A stretch of DNA of 64,000 nt from Albophoma yamanashiensis (taxonomy: Eukaryota > Ascomycota > Sordariomycetes > Hypocreales > Ophiocordycipitaceae), in the NCBI GenBank assembly GCA_001600555.1, contig BCKH01000003.1, forward strand, positions 1,258,099 through 1,322,098, given 5' to 3'. Under the pieces are notes generated by a model. That model had not been told where the DNA came from. It saw only the letters and a list, made by a program, of their open reading frames with translations, and did not search any database. Below, in pieces: positions 1 through 11,748 of this stretch (position 1 is the stretch's first letter; each line of letters starts with the position of its first letter). The position numbers were made by a program, and so were the translations under genes.

Positions 1-593
1 TCGATGCTGGCACTGCTGCCGCTGCTCTTGTTGCTGTGCCTGCCGCCCCTCTTGTGCGCGCTCCGCGGCGGCGTTCGCGGTTGGTTTCGGTACGTCTCCC
101 GCATGCTGTTCAAACGCGGAAACTGGCTCTGAGCGTTGTTGGAGCCGCTATTGCTGCGGCGGCCGCGCGAGTTCTGGCTCGACACGCGGCTCGAGACGTC
201 GGTCGGGGTCTCCAGGTCGGAGCTGAAGGAGAGTCGGCGGCCTTGGCCGTGGAGATGGCCATTGAGATTGGCACTGGTGCTAGCAGCCAGTTCCGGCCTC
301 GAGGCGACACCGCTGCCGGTCGTGGCGCTGTTCGTCCAGCTCTGCGTCGAGTACCCGGCTTCGCGCTCGTATTCCCTCGACGGCCGTCGAGCAAACGGCC
401 CGGCCTGGTTCTGAGGGTGTTTCTGCTGCTGCTGCTGCTGCTGCTGTTGCTGGCCCAGTGAGAACTGGTCGAGGGACAGGAGCATGTTGGTGACGAGCGA
501 GTCGCGCGTCACGTCCCGGGGCGAGAGGGACAGGTCGTGGGAGTCCCGGTTGGGACCTCCAGCGGCGGCCTGGGGCGCCAGGTTCTCGGCCAT
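1..593 (-). CDS. Unknown disordered fungal protein, N-terminal part (runs off window start)
   Basis: An open frame on the minus strand starts at the ATG at 593-591 and stays open to the window edge, giving about 197 codons. An in-frame TGA lies about 45 nt upstream of this ATG, which supports the start. The visible protein is low in complexity. It is rich in Ser, Asn, Gln, Arg and Gly, has a poly-Gln run (CAG/CAA repeats near 420-445) and a short segment containing SLVTNMLLSLDQFSLGQ that looks like a conserved N-terminal motif. No catalytic domain is visible in this part, so any domain must lie in the missing 3' section. I do not recognise the family. The reading frame itself is convincing because codon third positions are strongly G/C. 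Confidence 0.6.
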   Translation of the reverse strand, partial: MAENLAPQAAAGGPNRDSHDLSLSPRDVTRDSLVTNMLLSLDQFSLGQQQQQQQQQQKHPQNQAGPFARRPSREYEREAGYSTQSWTNSATTGSGVASRPELAASTSANLNGHLHGQGRRLSFSSDLETPTDVSSRVSSQNSRGRRSNSGSNNAQSQFPRLNSMRETYRNQPRTPPRSAHKRGGRHSNKSSGSSASI

Positions 594-3429
594 GGCGTCG
601 TCGACGGGCGGATGCCTCGAGTCGTGCCGTCAAAAAGAAACCACGGGCAGCGCGGCGACTGCTCCTCGCATGTGCAGAAGCAGCGTCTCGTGGCCAGGCG
701 GGGTGCGTCGTTCGGGCGTCGACGAGGAGAGTTCGCGGTCCGCTACCGGCTGCCTGGCGGTCGCGAGGCTTCACGACGGCGAGGACGATGACAAGCGCGG
801 CACACCGTGACCGAGCCGCGCAGAGTCGACAATGCGCTGCAAGGGGCTCTGTGTTCCCCTCGGGACGTCGACGCTCGCTGCTGTGGTCGGGTGTCTTGCG
901 GTGGGAAAGCGGCGGGAGTGGATCGGAACGGTTGAGGCCGGGGTGTTGAACCATTTTTTGTGGCGCCGCTACGACGTGGTGCATCTGCTGCATCTGGCGC
1001 ACCGGCGCCAGGGGTTGACGTGCCGCTGTCAGGGACGAGCACGCGCGCCGCCATGTCTGGCAAATTGCGACGTGCGACAGGCCTGATTGTGGCAGGTGGC
1101 TTTGGCTCGATCGGAATCACAAACGAGATTCAGGTTCCGATTCCCGCTGCGGCAGGGAGGCAGGCTCATGGCCAGAGGCCGAGTCGACGGCTCGGTGAAG
1201 CACCAGGAACCGAATGAGGTCGCACTTTGAAACGCTGGCATTGCCAAGTGCCCAGCTGCGCAGGCGAGAGGGCCTGCATGTGCATCCGTCCGCAGTACTA
1301 CGTACTATGTAAGGTATACCTTACTTACCTTATGTTTGCTAAATTATTCACAGTCCACTGCTCCGAAGCCACGTCGACGACACAGCTGCCTGGCGCAATT
1401 GAATGTTACGAGACCTCGTATGTACGAACACAAAGCCAGGAGAATCAGGTCCTCGTCGCCATTCCCGATTCACTGGCGCATCAACCATAGCCGCCGGCTG
1501 ATCCCGACGCACACAGACCAAACAGGTCGAAGCCGTATCCGTGGACAGCGAGCCGGAGCCGTCGAAAATTCACTTTACGGCTTACTACGTATTAGTACAC
1601 GTATTATTCGTGCGAGCATACGCAGGAGGCCAAAGCACGAGGTCATCCCCGTCACTCCTTGGCGTGGCGGTGGCTCCCAGACCCAAAGAGCGCGATGTGA
1701 CTGGCCAGCCCCTTTTCCCCCGTGGGTGTGGCTGTCAGGCAGGGATGCGACTTGTGCGATCCCACAGCAACCCCGGTTTCGCCTCCAAATGACGAGCCGC
1801 GGTGCATCGATGCAGGGAGACGAGGCAAGGCTCGCCTTGACCACCTCTGTTGTGCGTGCGCGCCTTAAACAACGATACAACTGCGTAGTACGTATCCGTG
1901 CATGTTGATCATGTCACGCGACCCATTGGAACCTCAGTCACGGCATCGTCTTCGCTACTCCTTCACGACCTATGAAGCGCAGCTTGGCCCTGTGTGCGTC
2001 TGCATGTGCACCCGGCCCCGCTGTCGCAGGAACGTCTCTGTCCCGTGTTTCAACAGAGTACACGACATGTCCTTCCCAGTCAATGGTCGGTAGCGAGAGC
2101 TCCAAAACAAGGTTCGTTCCATACATGCACGTGAATTGCCACGTAACAACCGTCACAGGACCCAAATCTACAAGTGTTTACGTTTCAGTTTTTCCACGCA
2201 CTGCCAATTGGAGAGTGACAAGCAGCCGCTAAACCGGGACTTGCCCTGGAGCACCATATTCAGGTCAATCGTGCCTGATTGCTTCGTCTACCTAAGTAAG
2301 GTACCTATGCTTGGTGGACTTTGGGGCAGCTGCCATGACCCACTGTCAATGCCCAAACCAGAGGTTTTCGAAATGCGACTCGCCGAGGAGAACAGCATGT
2401 ACCTTGTAACAAGCCGGCAGTGGTCTTCATGCCGCGTTTCCGCGTGGCTCAAACATCCACGTCAGTCCATCAACGAAATGGCAAGCTTCTCCCTCTGTGC
2501 GCTTCGTTTCGGTGTACTCCGTACAAGCGACCATAACAGCTTTAAAAGGGCGCTAAGATGTTTCATGAACCAGCACGGTATGCAAGCCAAGCAATTCTAT
2601 CTACCTTGGTAGTCATATCCATCGTACGTAGGTAATAAGGGGCCCAGCGGAGGAGCTGAGCGAAAATGTGGAGCAGCACGCCTTCTCGGGGCGGGGCCGG
2701 CGACGGGGAATGGGGCCGGTCGTTGATTCCGGCCCTGGCGTCGCTCAGATAGTCAGCGGCATCACGGAGGGCCAAGCCATGACGGCCAAACAGTGCCTTG
2801 AACGCACTTGTATGCCCTCTTGCAGTCTCGCCCTACTCTTAGATGTTCGAGCGGGGGCAGAGGGCCAAAGACAAGGCGAGTCACCTCATCGAGCAGTTCA
2901 ACCACCCTACATAGACAACGGCTGCGCCGGTCCGGACTTCGCTTCGTACCATATCATATCGGCTGGCAGGAAAGGAAGTGTCGGCAGGATCCCACCCGTC
3001 ACCTCCGGCTGGCGGTGCGCGCCCGGACCTGGCGACGTCCACCCATCCTCGCGCCACCCCTGCATGTTGCGCAGCATCACCCAGTTGGTCTGCACTACGA
3101 GTGCTAGTGGTACTGTCCCTGCAGCGCCTCTTCTCCCGTGCGGCCGCTCTGGCTTTCCACGTACGGATATGTGCCATCGTGATGCTGGAGAAGGCTGGAG
3201 AGGCGCGTCTCCGTGCATGCACGGCATTCATGCCTGGCGGCAGTGCGACCCAGCCACCTCCATCTCTGCAACCCAGCCCATTTGCAGGCCTTGTTTCATG
3301 TTACCGACAAAAGTCGTCATAGTAGCGTGTCCGGGGGTCAAAGTCGCGGTTGAGTTCTGAGTCGAGATCTTCACCAGGAATCCTGGAAAGGCGGTTTAGC
3401 ATGTTGTTGAGAAGTTGGGAGGAGGGCCC
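594..3429. other. Intergenic spacer, no supported gene
   Basis: Only short overlapping frames without domain-like sequence are present. The spacer contains short palindromes, including a perfect 16-bp one at 1309-1324, and several TACGTA-type motifs. Some of it must be the upstream region of the gene ending at 593. Confidence 0.5.
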
Positions 3430-3800
3430 TTACGCCTCCTTGACATTGTCGAAAACTGGCCACAGCCCGCCAAAAAACCTCATGGCGTGGACCACTTGGC
3501 CGAGGTCCAACGTGGCAGCCTTGTTGCCACTGGCATCCAATTTCCCTTCAATGTTGCACCCGAGCCTGTCTAGTTGATCGACGAGCATGTCGCAAGTGCA
3601 AGGCAGCCTACGGATTCTCAGCTTGTGCGGGGAGACCTCGCCTCGCGCCCCATCCCGAGCAATTCGGCAGATCAACTCGGCAGTGCAGATCAACAGTTTC
3701 ATCTTTGTCTATGCACTGCTTCTGGAACCAGAAATAGTCGGGGATGTTCATCACGCCGAACCCACCAATGTTCCAAGCACCACCTCAGGTTGACGCCGAT
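3430..3800 (-). pseudogene. Possible decayed or unresolved gene fragment
   Basis: Two protein-like stretches follow each other on the minus strand in different frames. The first (about 3770-3640) begins with MNIPDYFWFQKQCIDKDE and ends at a stop. The second (3702-3430, 90 codons) contains LGCNIEGKLDASGNKAATLD and ends with a normal stop. Both read more like real protein than random frames, but no intron cleanly joins them and I do not recognise a family. They may be exons of a small gene or remains of one. The piece lies just downstream of the membrane hydrolase gene on the same strand. Confidence 0.2.
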
Positions 3801-3858
3801 GGCGGCGCCGCAGAGATATCGCGGTCAGCTCCTCGGCAGGTCGCACACCAAGCGATAC

Positions 3859-5422
3859 CTACATAGTCGCAAATCGCACCACCCCGCGCTCCGCGGACGC
3901 TGTTGATGGGCTGCGGCCGTTCCTGTACCTCCATAGCCTGCTGAGCTCCTTGACCCGGACGCCCCGCCTCCTCATCCTGCTGTCGGCGCGATCATAGACT
4001 TCAACCGGCGTCGTGATTTCGCCGGAGCCGAACCCCTCCGTTCCGGCATATGAAATGTCGAACGCCTCCCGGGTAGTCTCCATCGCCGCACCCTCCGCGC
4101 CGATCTTCACCATCTCTTCCATGAACGGATTGTCGTCGTCTGCACCGATAAACTCACCCGTATCTGGGTCGCGTTTCAGGGGAAACATGCCGTCGAGGTA
4201 GTGCTGGTTAAACTGATGGCCTCCCGCGGCAGTGGCCCTGTTGAAGAGGCGCCCGAGGAAGCGCGGAAGCTGGGGCGAGCCCATCTTGTTGGTCGCAAAA
4301 TGGAGGACGCCCCAGAGGGACACGAAATCGGTACTATGGGCGTAGTGCTCGATGTGGCCAATTGCTCTGTCCTTGGCTGCCGAGGAGGTGCGAGAGGATG
4401 TCGTCGACGACTCCAGGGACAGGGGCGGCGGGTCCTGGGCGACGGATCCCCTCCTGATGTCCGCAGGGTTGGTAGCATGAGTGGCGAAGCTGGACTCCCT
4501 CATGAGTGTGCGCATAGCCTCATGGGGATCTGATTGAGACAGGCTCTGCGACATGGCGTGCCGGTGCGGATTATTGAAGTGATTGGCGGCATTCCCAAAA
4601 GTGTACACTTCAAGTTTCGCCAGCAGGTCCTGGGGTGTTTCCTGCAGCAGCCAATCGAGCACCAGACCACCCTCGATACCGCCTTGGGAGTGCAGAACAA
4701 AGATGACCTTGGATTTGCTGGGGTCGTACAAGTATTCGCGAAGAATCTTGAAGCAGAGGCGCACGTCTCCGGTGGCATAGGTAAAGTTGCGCTGGACTAG
4801 ACACTCGATGACGTCGAAGATGATTCCCGACGTCCGGTTATGGATGCCCAGAACGGGGCGTCCGAAGGTGAGGGCCAGACGGTTCAGGTTGTTCTTCATC
4901 CAGTGCTCACTGTCACCGTAAGCTTTTTTGCGGCCATGCTATTCATGGTCACGAGCTCTGAACGTACCCGACGGCAACGCCATTCAGAAAGACCCATTGC
5001 TCGTGCGCGTGCTCGGGCAGCTCCTTGGCGTACTTTTCCTCAGATCGAAATGTCACCGACCGTCCATTCAACAATTTGCACAGTGCCCAGTTGACGAGCA
5101 TGAAGGCCGACACGCCGCCCACCACTGCCCAGATGGGGAAGAAGAGGGCAACGGGCAGCGCCAGGATGAGGGCGAGCTGGAGGATCACGAGGATGAAATG
5201 GACCAGGATGCAAAAGATATTCTTCAGGCTTGGGTACAGCTCATCGAGTTCGCCGGATCCGTAAGGGCTGAGCGGCATCACTATCCAGGGCAATGCCCAG
5301 GCATAGACAAAGAAGTAGCGAATGTCTTTGACCAAGAGGCGCCATGGCATGTCAGTGTAGCAGTAGTTGATGACGGAGGTGCCGCCGATTTGAGATCGGT
5401 AGAACTCGGTGGCAGCCTCCAT
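3859..5422 (-). CDS. Membrane-anchored alpha/beta-hydrolase (lipase-like), two exons
   Basis: Proposed model: join(3859..4909, 4968..5422) on the minus strand, 501 aa. The intron (4910-4967, donor GTACGT, acceptor ACAG) keeps the frame. The first ~150 residues contain several strongly hydrophobic segments (around residues 35-50 and 70-115), so the protein is probably anchored in a membrane. The second exon encodes a hydrolase-like core with the nucleophile-elbow motif HSQGG after a hydrophobic strand (KVIFVLHSQGG), as in serine lipases and DUF676-type hydrolases. A Ser-rich, low-complexity stretch and a basic tail follow. The substrate cannot be told from sequence. The family assignment rests on the elbow motif and the long predicted strand before it; catalytic Asp and His were not assigned. 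Confidence 0.7.
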
Positions 5423-7383
5423 AACGGCGACGATTCGCGTCGCAGCTAGTGAGTCCTGACATCAGGAAACAGAAAGGAGGAGGCTCAGATCGCTCGGGCA
5501 TTTATATGAATATTGCCGGAGCGTTGGCGAATGTTTCGCGCCATAGCCGAGTTGTCGCGCTCGTGGCCTCGGGTGGCGGCGGCGGTGGTGGTCAGGCATC
5601 CAGATGGGTTAGTTGCGATGCGCAACCCCAAGGTCAGCTGGGATTTCTTGCGAGACCGGTGGTTGGGCCTTGGAGTTGGAACCATCCATCCCGTCCTCGT
5701 CCAGCCAGAGACGCTTGGCGCGCTACGACGAAAGTCGGCACGGCACGAGTAACCGGCGGCGACCCGTGACCTCGTGCTCATGCCATCGCCGACGAGCCAG
5801 GTGGGCAGGCCGCCCATCTCGCCGGATGAAAAACATCATTCCTCCTCAGTCGATGCGAAGCCTGGTAGGAAGATGTGCAGCTCTCACGATGCACTCTCAC
5901 GGTTGCACGTCGGTCGTCTCGAGCGGGCCGGGAGCGAGACTGATAAGGTAGCGATATGGTAGGGATGTACCTCAGCGGTATGCACACTTGTGCGAGCGCA
6001 GACGCAGCCACGAGAGAGAACTTCAGGCACCCCTTGCGTTGGGTGCCTCACTGAGCACGCGATGGAAGGCCCGTGACGGTCCTCCGTTTGCAGCCCAAGC
6101 CATCCAAGGATCTCTGCCTTTCGCGCGTTCTGCTCAGCAGGGGCACTCGTATAGGGTAGGTACCTGCTTCCCCTCGTGCACAGTCGAACCGACTGTCGTC
6201 TGCTCTGCACCCTGCAAGAACATGAACCGCATCAGGGTATCACCATGCACGGAGCCGTCCACGCCCTGCGAAGCTTGAAATGCACGACTCGGCGCCGTCT
6301 ATGCCCGTAGCCGAGGCGCATAGGCGATGCCAACTTTCGGCCCGTCCAGGCGTGCCTGCCCGTACGAGTACGACAGACGGCTCAGTCGGCAAAGGTGCAT
6401 CTCAAGCCCTGCTGCGATGGCTTAGCATAATGTATCCGTACTTGGTACAGTCCTTTGGTTCCCAGCCCAAAACAACGGCAGACTGTTTACGCATCCGAGC
6501 GCCCTGGACCAGTCAGGGGCGGAATAGTCGAAGACCGGCCAACTCGCATACCGGACTCGCTTCGCCGACACGTGCGTCAGGGTCCCTGCACGCATGCACC
6601 GTCTCGGGCGACACAGGAATCGCTGTGCCGGCGGTCAACAATTTGATCGTCCGACCTGTGGCGCAGCGACGTTGAGAATGTGCGTTGGGTCCCACGCCGT
6701 ACGAGTACACGCACGCTCAACGTCCGGTCTGTGGAGGCATCTCGATATCGGGAAGCCTCTTGCCTCTTCCTTCTCCAGCGCAGAAAGCCTCCTTCCTTCG
6801 GCCACGCAAAGATGCCTTCTCATTCGGCCGCGCAGAAAGAGTCTTCGACGTGGCTGGAAGTGTGGCACCTTCACGTGATTGGCGTCGCCGCAGAGGCGTG
6901 AGAGGTTTACTCGTACCTCCAGGCACAAGGCACGGGCGACTCGTCGCTGGGCTCTTGACTCGGCTGGGTGGGCCCGTAATAGCGGGTCCGCTCCCTGTGC
7001 TTCCCGACCCGGGCTTGCGTCATGCAGGTCAGCGCACCCACTCACAACAGCACAGCGAGCTCACGGGCATCGACGGAAGCAGCTTTTGCATGTGAGCTGT
7101 AAATTCACTCAATTCGAGCGCTATCTCAAAATATGTAGATGATCCGTTTTGTGGGTGTTCACAAAATATAACGCCCATGTCCCAAGTCTATGCAGTCTAA
7201 CTTCAAAGCTCTCCAAAAGGGCAAAGGACGGGACCCGCTCGAGGTGCGCCGTCTAAGTCCACTCTTGATGCGCATCGGCGAGCCAAGTCGCGACATGCTG
7301 TGCTTTTGTTCTACCATGGATCCTGTCCAGAGAAAGCACGTCTATAGGTCGTATCTCGCGTGAAAAAGTCGTAATGAGGTCGT
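5423..7383. other. Intergenic spacer, no supported gene
   Basis: This is the upstream region of the hydrolase gene (ATG at 5422) and the downstream region of the aldo/keto reductase. Frames present are short, mutually overlapping and not domain-like. Confidence 0.5.
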
Positions 7384-8319
7384 TCAGTCGGCGGACTTGT
7401 GCATGCTGCCAGTCACGTAGTTCTCGGAGCCGAGCCCGTTGATGGTCTCGATGTCCTCGTTGGACAGCTGGAAGTCGAAGCTCTCCAGGTTGCTCTGGAT
7501 GCGGCTGGCGGTCAAGCTCTTGGGCAGGACCACGTTGCCGCGGGAGGCGTTCCAGTTGAGCAGGACCTGGGCCGGCGTGCGGCCGTACTTCTTCGCGATG
7601 GCGTTGATGGTGGGGTCCTCGAGCTTGTTGCCTCGGGCCAGGGGCGAGTAGGCCTCAATCTTGATGCCGTTCTTGTTGCACAGCTCGACCAGAGCCTCGC
7701 GCTGGCAGAAGGGGTGCACCTCGACCTGGTTGACCGCGGGGACGACGGTGGCGTTCTCGAGCAGGTTCTCGATGTGCGCGGCGCCGAAGTTGGAGACGCC
7801 GATGGACTTGACCTTGCCGAGCTTCTGGGCGGTCTCGAGAGCGCGCCAGCTCTCCAGGCGCTTCTCCTCGTCCTCGGCGGGGGAGTGGATCAGGTACAGG
7901 TCAAGGTAGTCGAGGCCGAACTTGTCCAGGGAAGAGCAGAGGGCGTTGAACGTGGCCTCGTAGCCGTGGTCGGCGTCCCAGAGCTTGGAGCAGATGAAGA
8001 CATCCTCGCGAGGGGTGCCCGTCTTCTCGAGCCAGCGGCGGATGGCACGGCCGCAGGCTTCCTCGTTGGCATACCGGGCAGCCGAGTCGATGTGACGGTA
8101 GCCGGCGTCGAGGGCGGCGGTGACGGCGTCCTCGGTCTCCTGGCCGTTGGGGGCCTTGTACACGCCGAGGGCAACCTGCGGGATGGAGTTGCCGTCGTTG
8201 AGCTTGATGGAGGCGACGGACGAGACGGAGCTGCTGTGAGAGCGGGTCTGCTGGACGACCTTCTTGGCGAAGATCTGACGCTCAGGAGAGTGCTCGGGGG
8301 AGATAGCGGTGGGAGCCAT
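7384..8319 (-). CDS. Aldo/keto reductase, NADPH-dependent
   Basis: Single-exon gene of 311 aa, the usual size for the AKR superfamily plus a ~35-residue Ser-rich N-terminal extension. It reduces carbonyl substrates with NAD(P)H, probably in the cytosol. The AKR tetrad is visible: Asp78 (HIDSA), Tyr83 (RYANE), Lys112 (CSKLWD) and His145 (LIHSP). The GVSNF strand motif and the C-terminal phosphate-binding segment LPKSLTASRIQSNL, which contacts the 2'-phosphate of NADPH, are also present. It resembles the yeast Gcy1/Ypr1 and xylose-reductase-like fungal AKRs, but the exact substrate is not readable. A TATA-like element lies about 140 nt upstream. Strong G/C third-position codon bias suggests good expression. 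Confidence 0.93.
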   Translation of the reverse strand: MAPTAISPEHSPERQIFAKKVVQQTRSHSSSVSSVASIKLNDGNSIPQVALGVYKAPNGQETEDAVTAALDAGYRHIDSAARYANEEACGRAIRRWLEKTGTPREDVFICSKLWDADHGYEATFNALCSSLDKFGLDYLDLYLIHSPAEDEEKRLESWRALETAQKLGKVKSIGVSNFGAAHIENLLENATVVPAVNQVEVHPFCQREALVELCNKNGIKIEAYSPLARGNKLEDPTINAIAKKYGRTPAQVLLNWNASRGNVVLPKSLTASRIQSNLESFDFQLSNEDIETINGLGSENYVTGSMHKSAD

Positions 8320-11300
8320 TGTGAGGGAGTAGACGAGACGGAGAAGTGGTGTTGATATGGGGTATCAATGGGGTGTAAGTCTGGGGTTTGGATGGAGGGA
8401 GAGATGAGAGATGGATATCGAGGAAGTTGTGGGCTTCTGCGAAGGGGGGATGCGTCGACGTTATATATTCACTGGATGCGTCTCACAACATCGAGATGTG
8501 TACGCTGCTCGCCCGAGCCGGCGGCCCCTGTTGAGATACTTGCCATCCAGCTACCCGCGCCTCGCTGTCCGTAGGTACAACGTGCTCGCGCCAACACCGC
8601 CTCCGTCATCTCAGGACGGCTCGGTGGAGCCGCGACGTGTGCCCAGAGCATCGCAGCCGACGAGTCAGAACGCGCAGCCTGAGCGTTGGGTCGGCCAAAC
8701 CGTGCGTCCGTACATTTAATCTGGAGCTCGAGTGGGCATGCCGGTGGAGAGGCTCGCGATAACGCAACTGCGGCATTTTATCGGGGGACCCAGTGTTTCC
8801 GTTTTGGTGTCTCCAGCGGGCGATGATGGCACAGGGCCGTAGGGCTTCGACGGAGAGCCATCGCGACAGACGGGGACGCCCCTGGCAGCCGATGACGATT
8901 GTCGGTGGAGCCCGTCGCTGGCCCGTCGAGGCGCCGTCGAGCCGTCAAGACGGCGTCGTGGCTTCGCGAGATCCATCGATCCACTAAACGGGATGGAGAC
9001 GGTTTGCCATCTGTGCACCGCGCCGGCCTGTGAGAGCCCTGGGAATGCCCAGACATCAAACTCTGCGAGGGCAACCCCTGTGGAGCCGTGGCTGGCGCGA
9101 CAAGCCGAGGGGGGTGCGCCGGACGAAATCTCTTTAAAATGTTCTCTTATTTCCACTGTAGGCGAAACACGCGGGCGCCGGGATGCGTTCGTCGGCGCCG
9201 TGCCTGTGCATCACAAGTGCGACGTCGAGATCGAAGACGCGTAAATGGGAGGAGATGGGATGCGGTCGAGTGCAAGCCGTCGCAGACGCAAAAAAATGCC
9301 CTCTGCGAGAGCCTGCGAGCCATCGCCGTGATTCGTTGGCCCCTCTTGTCGCTGAACTTGAGGCTGCAACGCAATGCTGAAATTCTCCGAGCCCAGCGGT
9401 GACGTATCCTGGACAGTGCCCCTCAGTGCACGAGCCTAGTCCTCGCACCGTCAGCCCGCCCCACTGATGACCGCCCTGCACAGTACGCGGCGCCGCCGAG
9501 CCTCACCCGGCAGCGACCTGCGACGTAAGGGCCCCACCCGGCGCCAAAATCCATCGCCAACCTCATCGCCGAATCACCAATCGCTGCACCCACGCCGAGA
9601 TTGTCGAGTTCCCACCGCTTCGTTCTGCATTCTATCGCGGCAGCCTGTGCAGGGATGCGCACCGTTCGGCGTGTGCAACGGCACCGCGGCTACCCCTGAG
9701 ACTAATCATCTCGGCAAAGCATGGCACCTCCCTGATGAGTGACTGCGCGCCTTTTGATACAACGTGTACTCGTATCAGCGCAGCCTCTTCCACATCCCGA
9801 CCCCCGGCCCTGCAGCCTCGTCTCCCCTCTGGCTGCCTCGCCCGCACCGATAGATCTTAGGATCTCACGAGTGCTTGAACGCCTTCTCGCAACGGCGGGT
9901 CGTGAGACCTGAGTACGAGTAAGGTTCGAGGACCTTGCATGTCCCCATCGCCCGTCTCCCCTTTGACGTCACTGTCTCCAGGCGGGATGCCACCAGCGCC
10001 ACTATCACTGGCTATCTGACAATTCTCGATGGAGCCCCCAGGCCCCTGGTCTTGAGCCGGCCGGCCATACCAAAGGCCCGACTGAGCCGGGCAGAAACAC
10101 ACCTGTAGGAGCTGGTGTGTATGTAGATCGACATGCTTGAGAACGTTGATGCAACGAGGCGCAAATGTCTCATGGTGAGCCTGAGGTGGATCTCTGTATT
10201 CCCTCTTCTACGTACTACGTAGTATTATAGTTTCAGTACGAGTCCTCCCGCGAACAAGAGTGTGCGTTTCGTTGCCAGGGAAGAAATCTGCGAGGCCAAG
10301 GCTACCTGTACTGCAACGCATGAGGTCTAGTGCTCCTAGAAAGACCGATTCTAATACAAATGACCTGGATTCGCAGCCAGACGCTTTAGACATCTCCGAT
10401 ATGGCGCCTGTCGGATCTCTTACCAATTCGTAAAGGTGCAAAAGTACCATCGCTGTGAGCGACGGAGGCTTTCAGCTGCCACTCGTCCCAGCCAAGGCGA
10501 AGATGGTCCAACCTCGAGTCCGACAATCTGCAGGGGTCACAAACATTTCCGACGCAAGGATGCTTTGGCTTGGCAGACCGCCGGTGCGTACGGGCTCATT
10601 GGGATGACGGCGGGTGTTGATCGTTCATCAACTTCCGCCAGATCAGGCAAGTTCGGCATCGGACGGCCTCCAGCATGCATCTTAGAGCGGACGTCAACGG
10701 CTACGATCGACAGCTAGCAGCACGCCTCAGCTGGAGGCCCGCCGTAGCATTCTGTGACGAAGAGCCTCGCTTTACAAGTGAGTGCTCGCAGGAGTCGTCG
10801 ACAAACAGCCACAGCTGACATGGCCGACATAAACTCGCCATCCAAGCCACCTTCGGACTGCTCTGAGCTCGTATGGTATTTCGTACGAAGGACCAAGATG
10901 GGTCTACAGACGTCATGCCTCTCCAACGTGGGTCGCCGACATGACGACAGAGCCATCCACCGGAAAGGCCCGGGGAGGAACACCTGAGTGTCCATACACT
11001 AGTCGACGAAAGGGCCCCACGTTCGGTCCACTGAGCACGTCGAGCTGCTTTCCAACGCTGACCATTGCCCGAGCTGCCGCTGATGAAGTGTCCAGGCATC
11101 GAAGCTGCAGGTCGATGATCATGGATGTTTGTCAGATGAGGGTGGGGAGCGCGTGTGCCACCTTTCCTGTAGTCGACCGGTGGCAGATATTGAGTTGATA
11201 CGCATCTTAGGTTCAGACTTTGGACGACAGAATCCCCAGAAACGCGAAATAGCGACGAAGTCGAGATGTCTTGTCGTATCAAGCAACACGATGTCCACGG

Positions 11301-11748
11301 GCATGCATACTTGTGGGAAACGGGAGCTCTGGCAAATCAAATGGATATGAATTAGGTACCTTTGCAGGTTAGGATCTTTCGCAATGGTCTAAAAGAAAAG
11401 CAGCCTGCCGCCTCCACCAGAGCACTGAATGCTCAATGCCACATCCAAGACCCTATCAGCATCCAGCCCTGCGACATATCATATCAAGCTCCGACTCGGA
11501 ACCGTCGCCAAGGACCAGGCGACCATCGTGCCGGAGAGCGGCTTCCGCCGCAGACAACGCCCTTGGCACCCTTTGGCCTGCAGCCACAGGGGGCGGCGGC
11601 GACGGCGGCGGCGACGGAGAAGATGACGATAACGACAATGACGACAGCGACAGCGATGACAAGTCACAGCCCCTCAGCGCTGCAGCGGGCATCAACGGCC
11701 CAGCAGGCAGCGCGGGCGATATCTTTTGGCGACGGAAGACTCAGGCGG
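8320..11748. other. Long intergenic spacer, low-complexity tract near 11590-11660
   Basis: No supported gene. A GGC/GAC-rich tract at about 11590-11660 would encode Gly/Asp/Ser runs on the plus strand, but the surrounding frame (11436-11795) shows no domain and overlaps the 3' end of the next gene. A 15-bp interrupted palindrome CTACGTA-C-TACGTAG is at 10208-10222. Confidence 0.45.
8459..8469 (-). promoter_or_regulatory. TATA-like element of the aldo/keto reductase gene
   Basis: On the minus strand the sequence reads GAATATATAAC, about 140 nt upstream of the ATG at 8319. It is a good TATA match in otherwise GC-rich DNA. Confidence 0.45.

Noticed and set aside
280..1002. 240-codon minus-strand frame
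   Set aside because: It overlaps the better-supported frame ending at 593 and has Arg/Ala-rich composition typical of a shadow in GC-rich DNA.
7399..8355. 318-codon plus-strand frame opposite the aldo/keto reductase
   Set aside because: Shadow of the AKR gene, whose catalytic residues are on the minus strand.
10701..11282. 193-codon minus-strand frame
   Set aside because: No domain-like sequence and several overlapping frames of similar quality.
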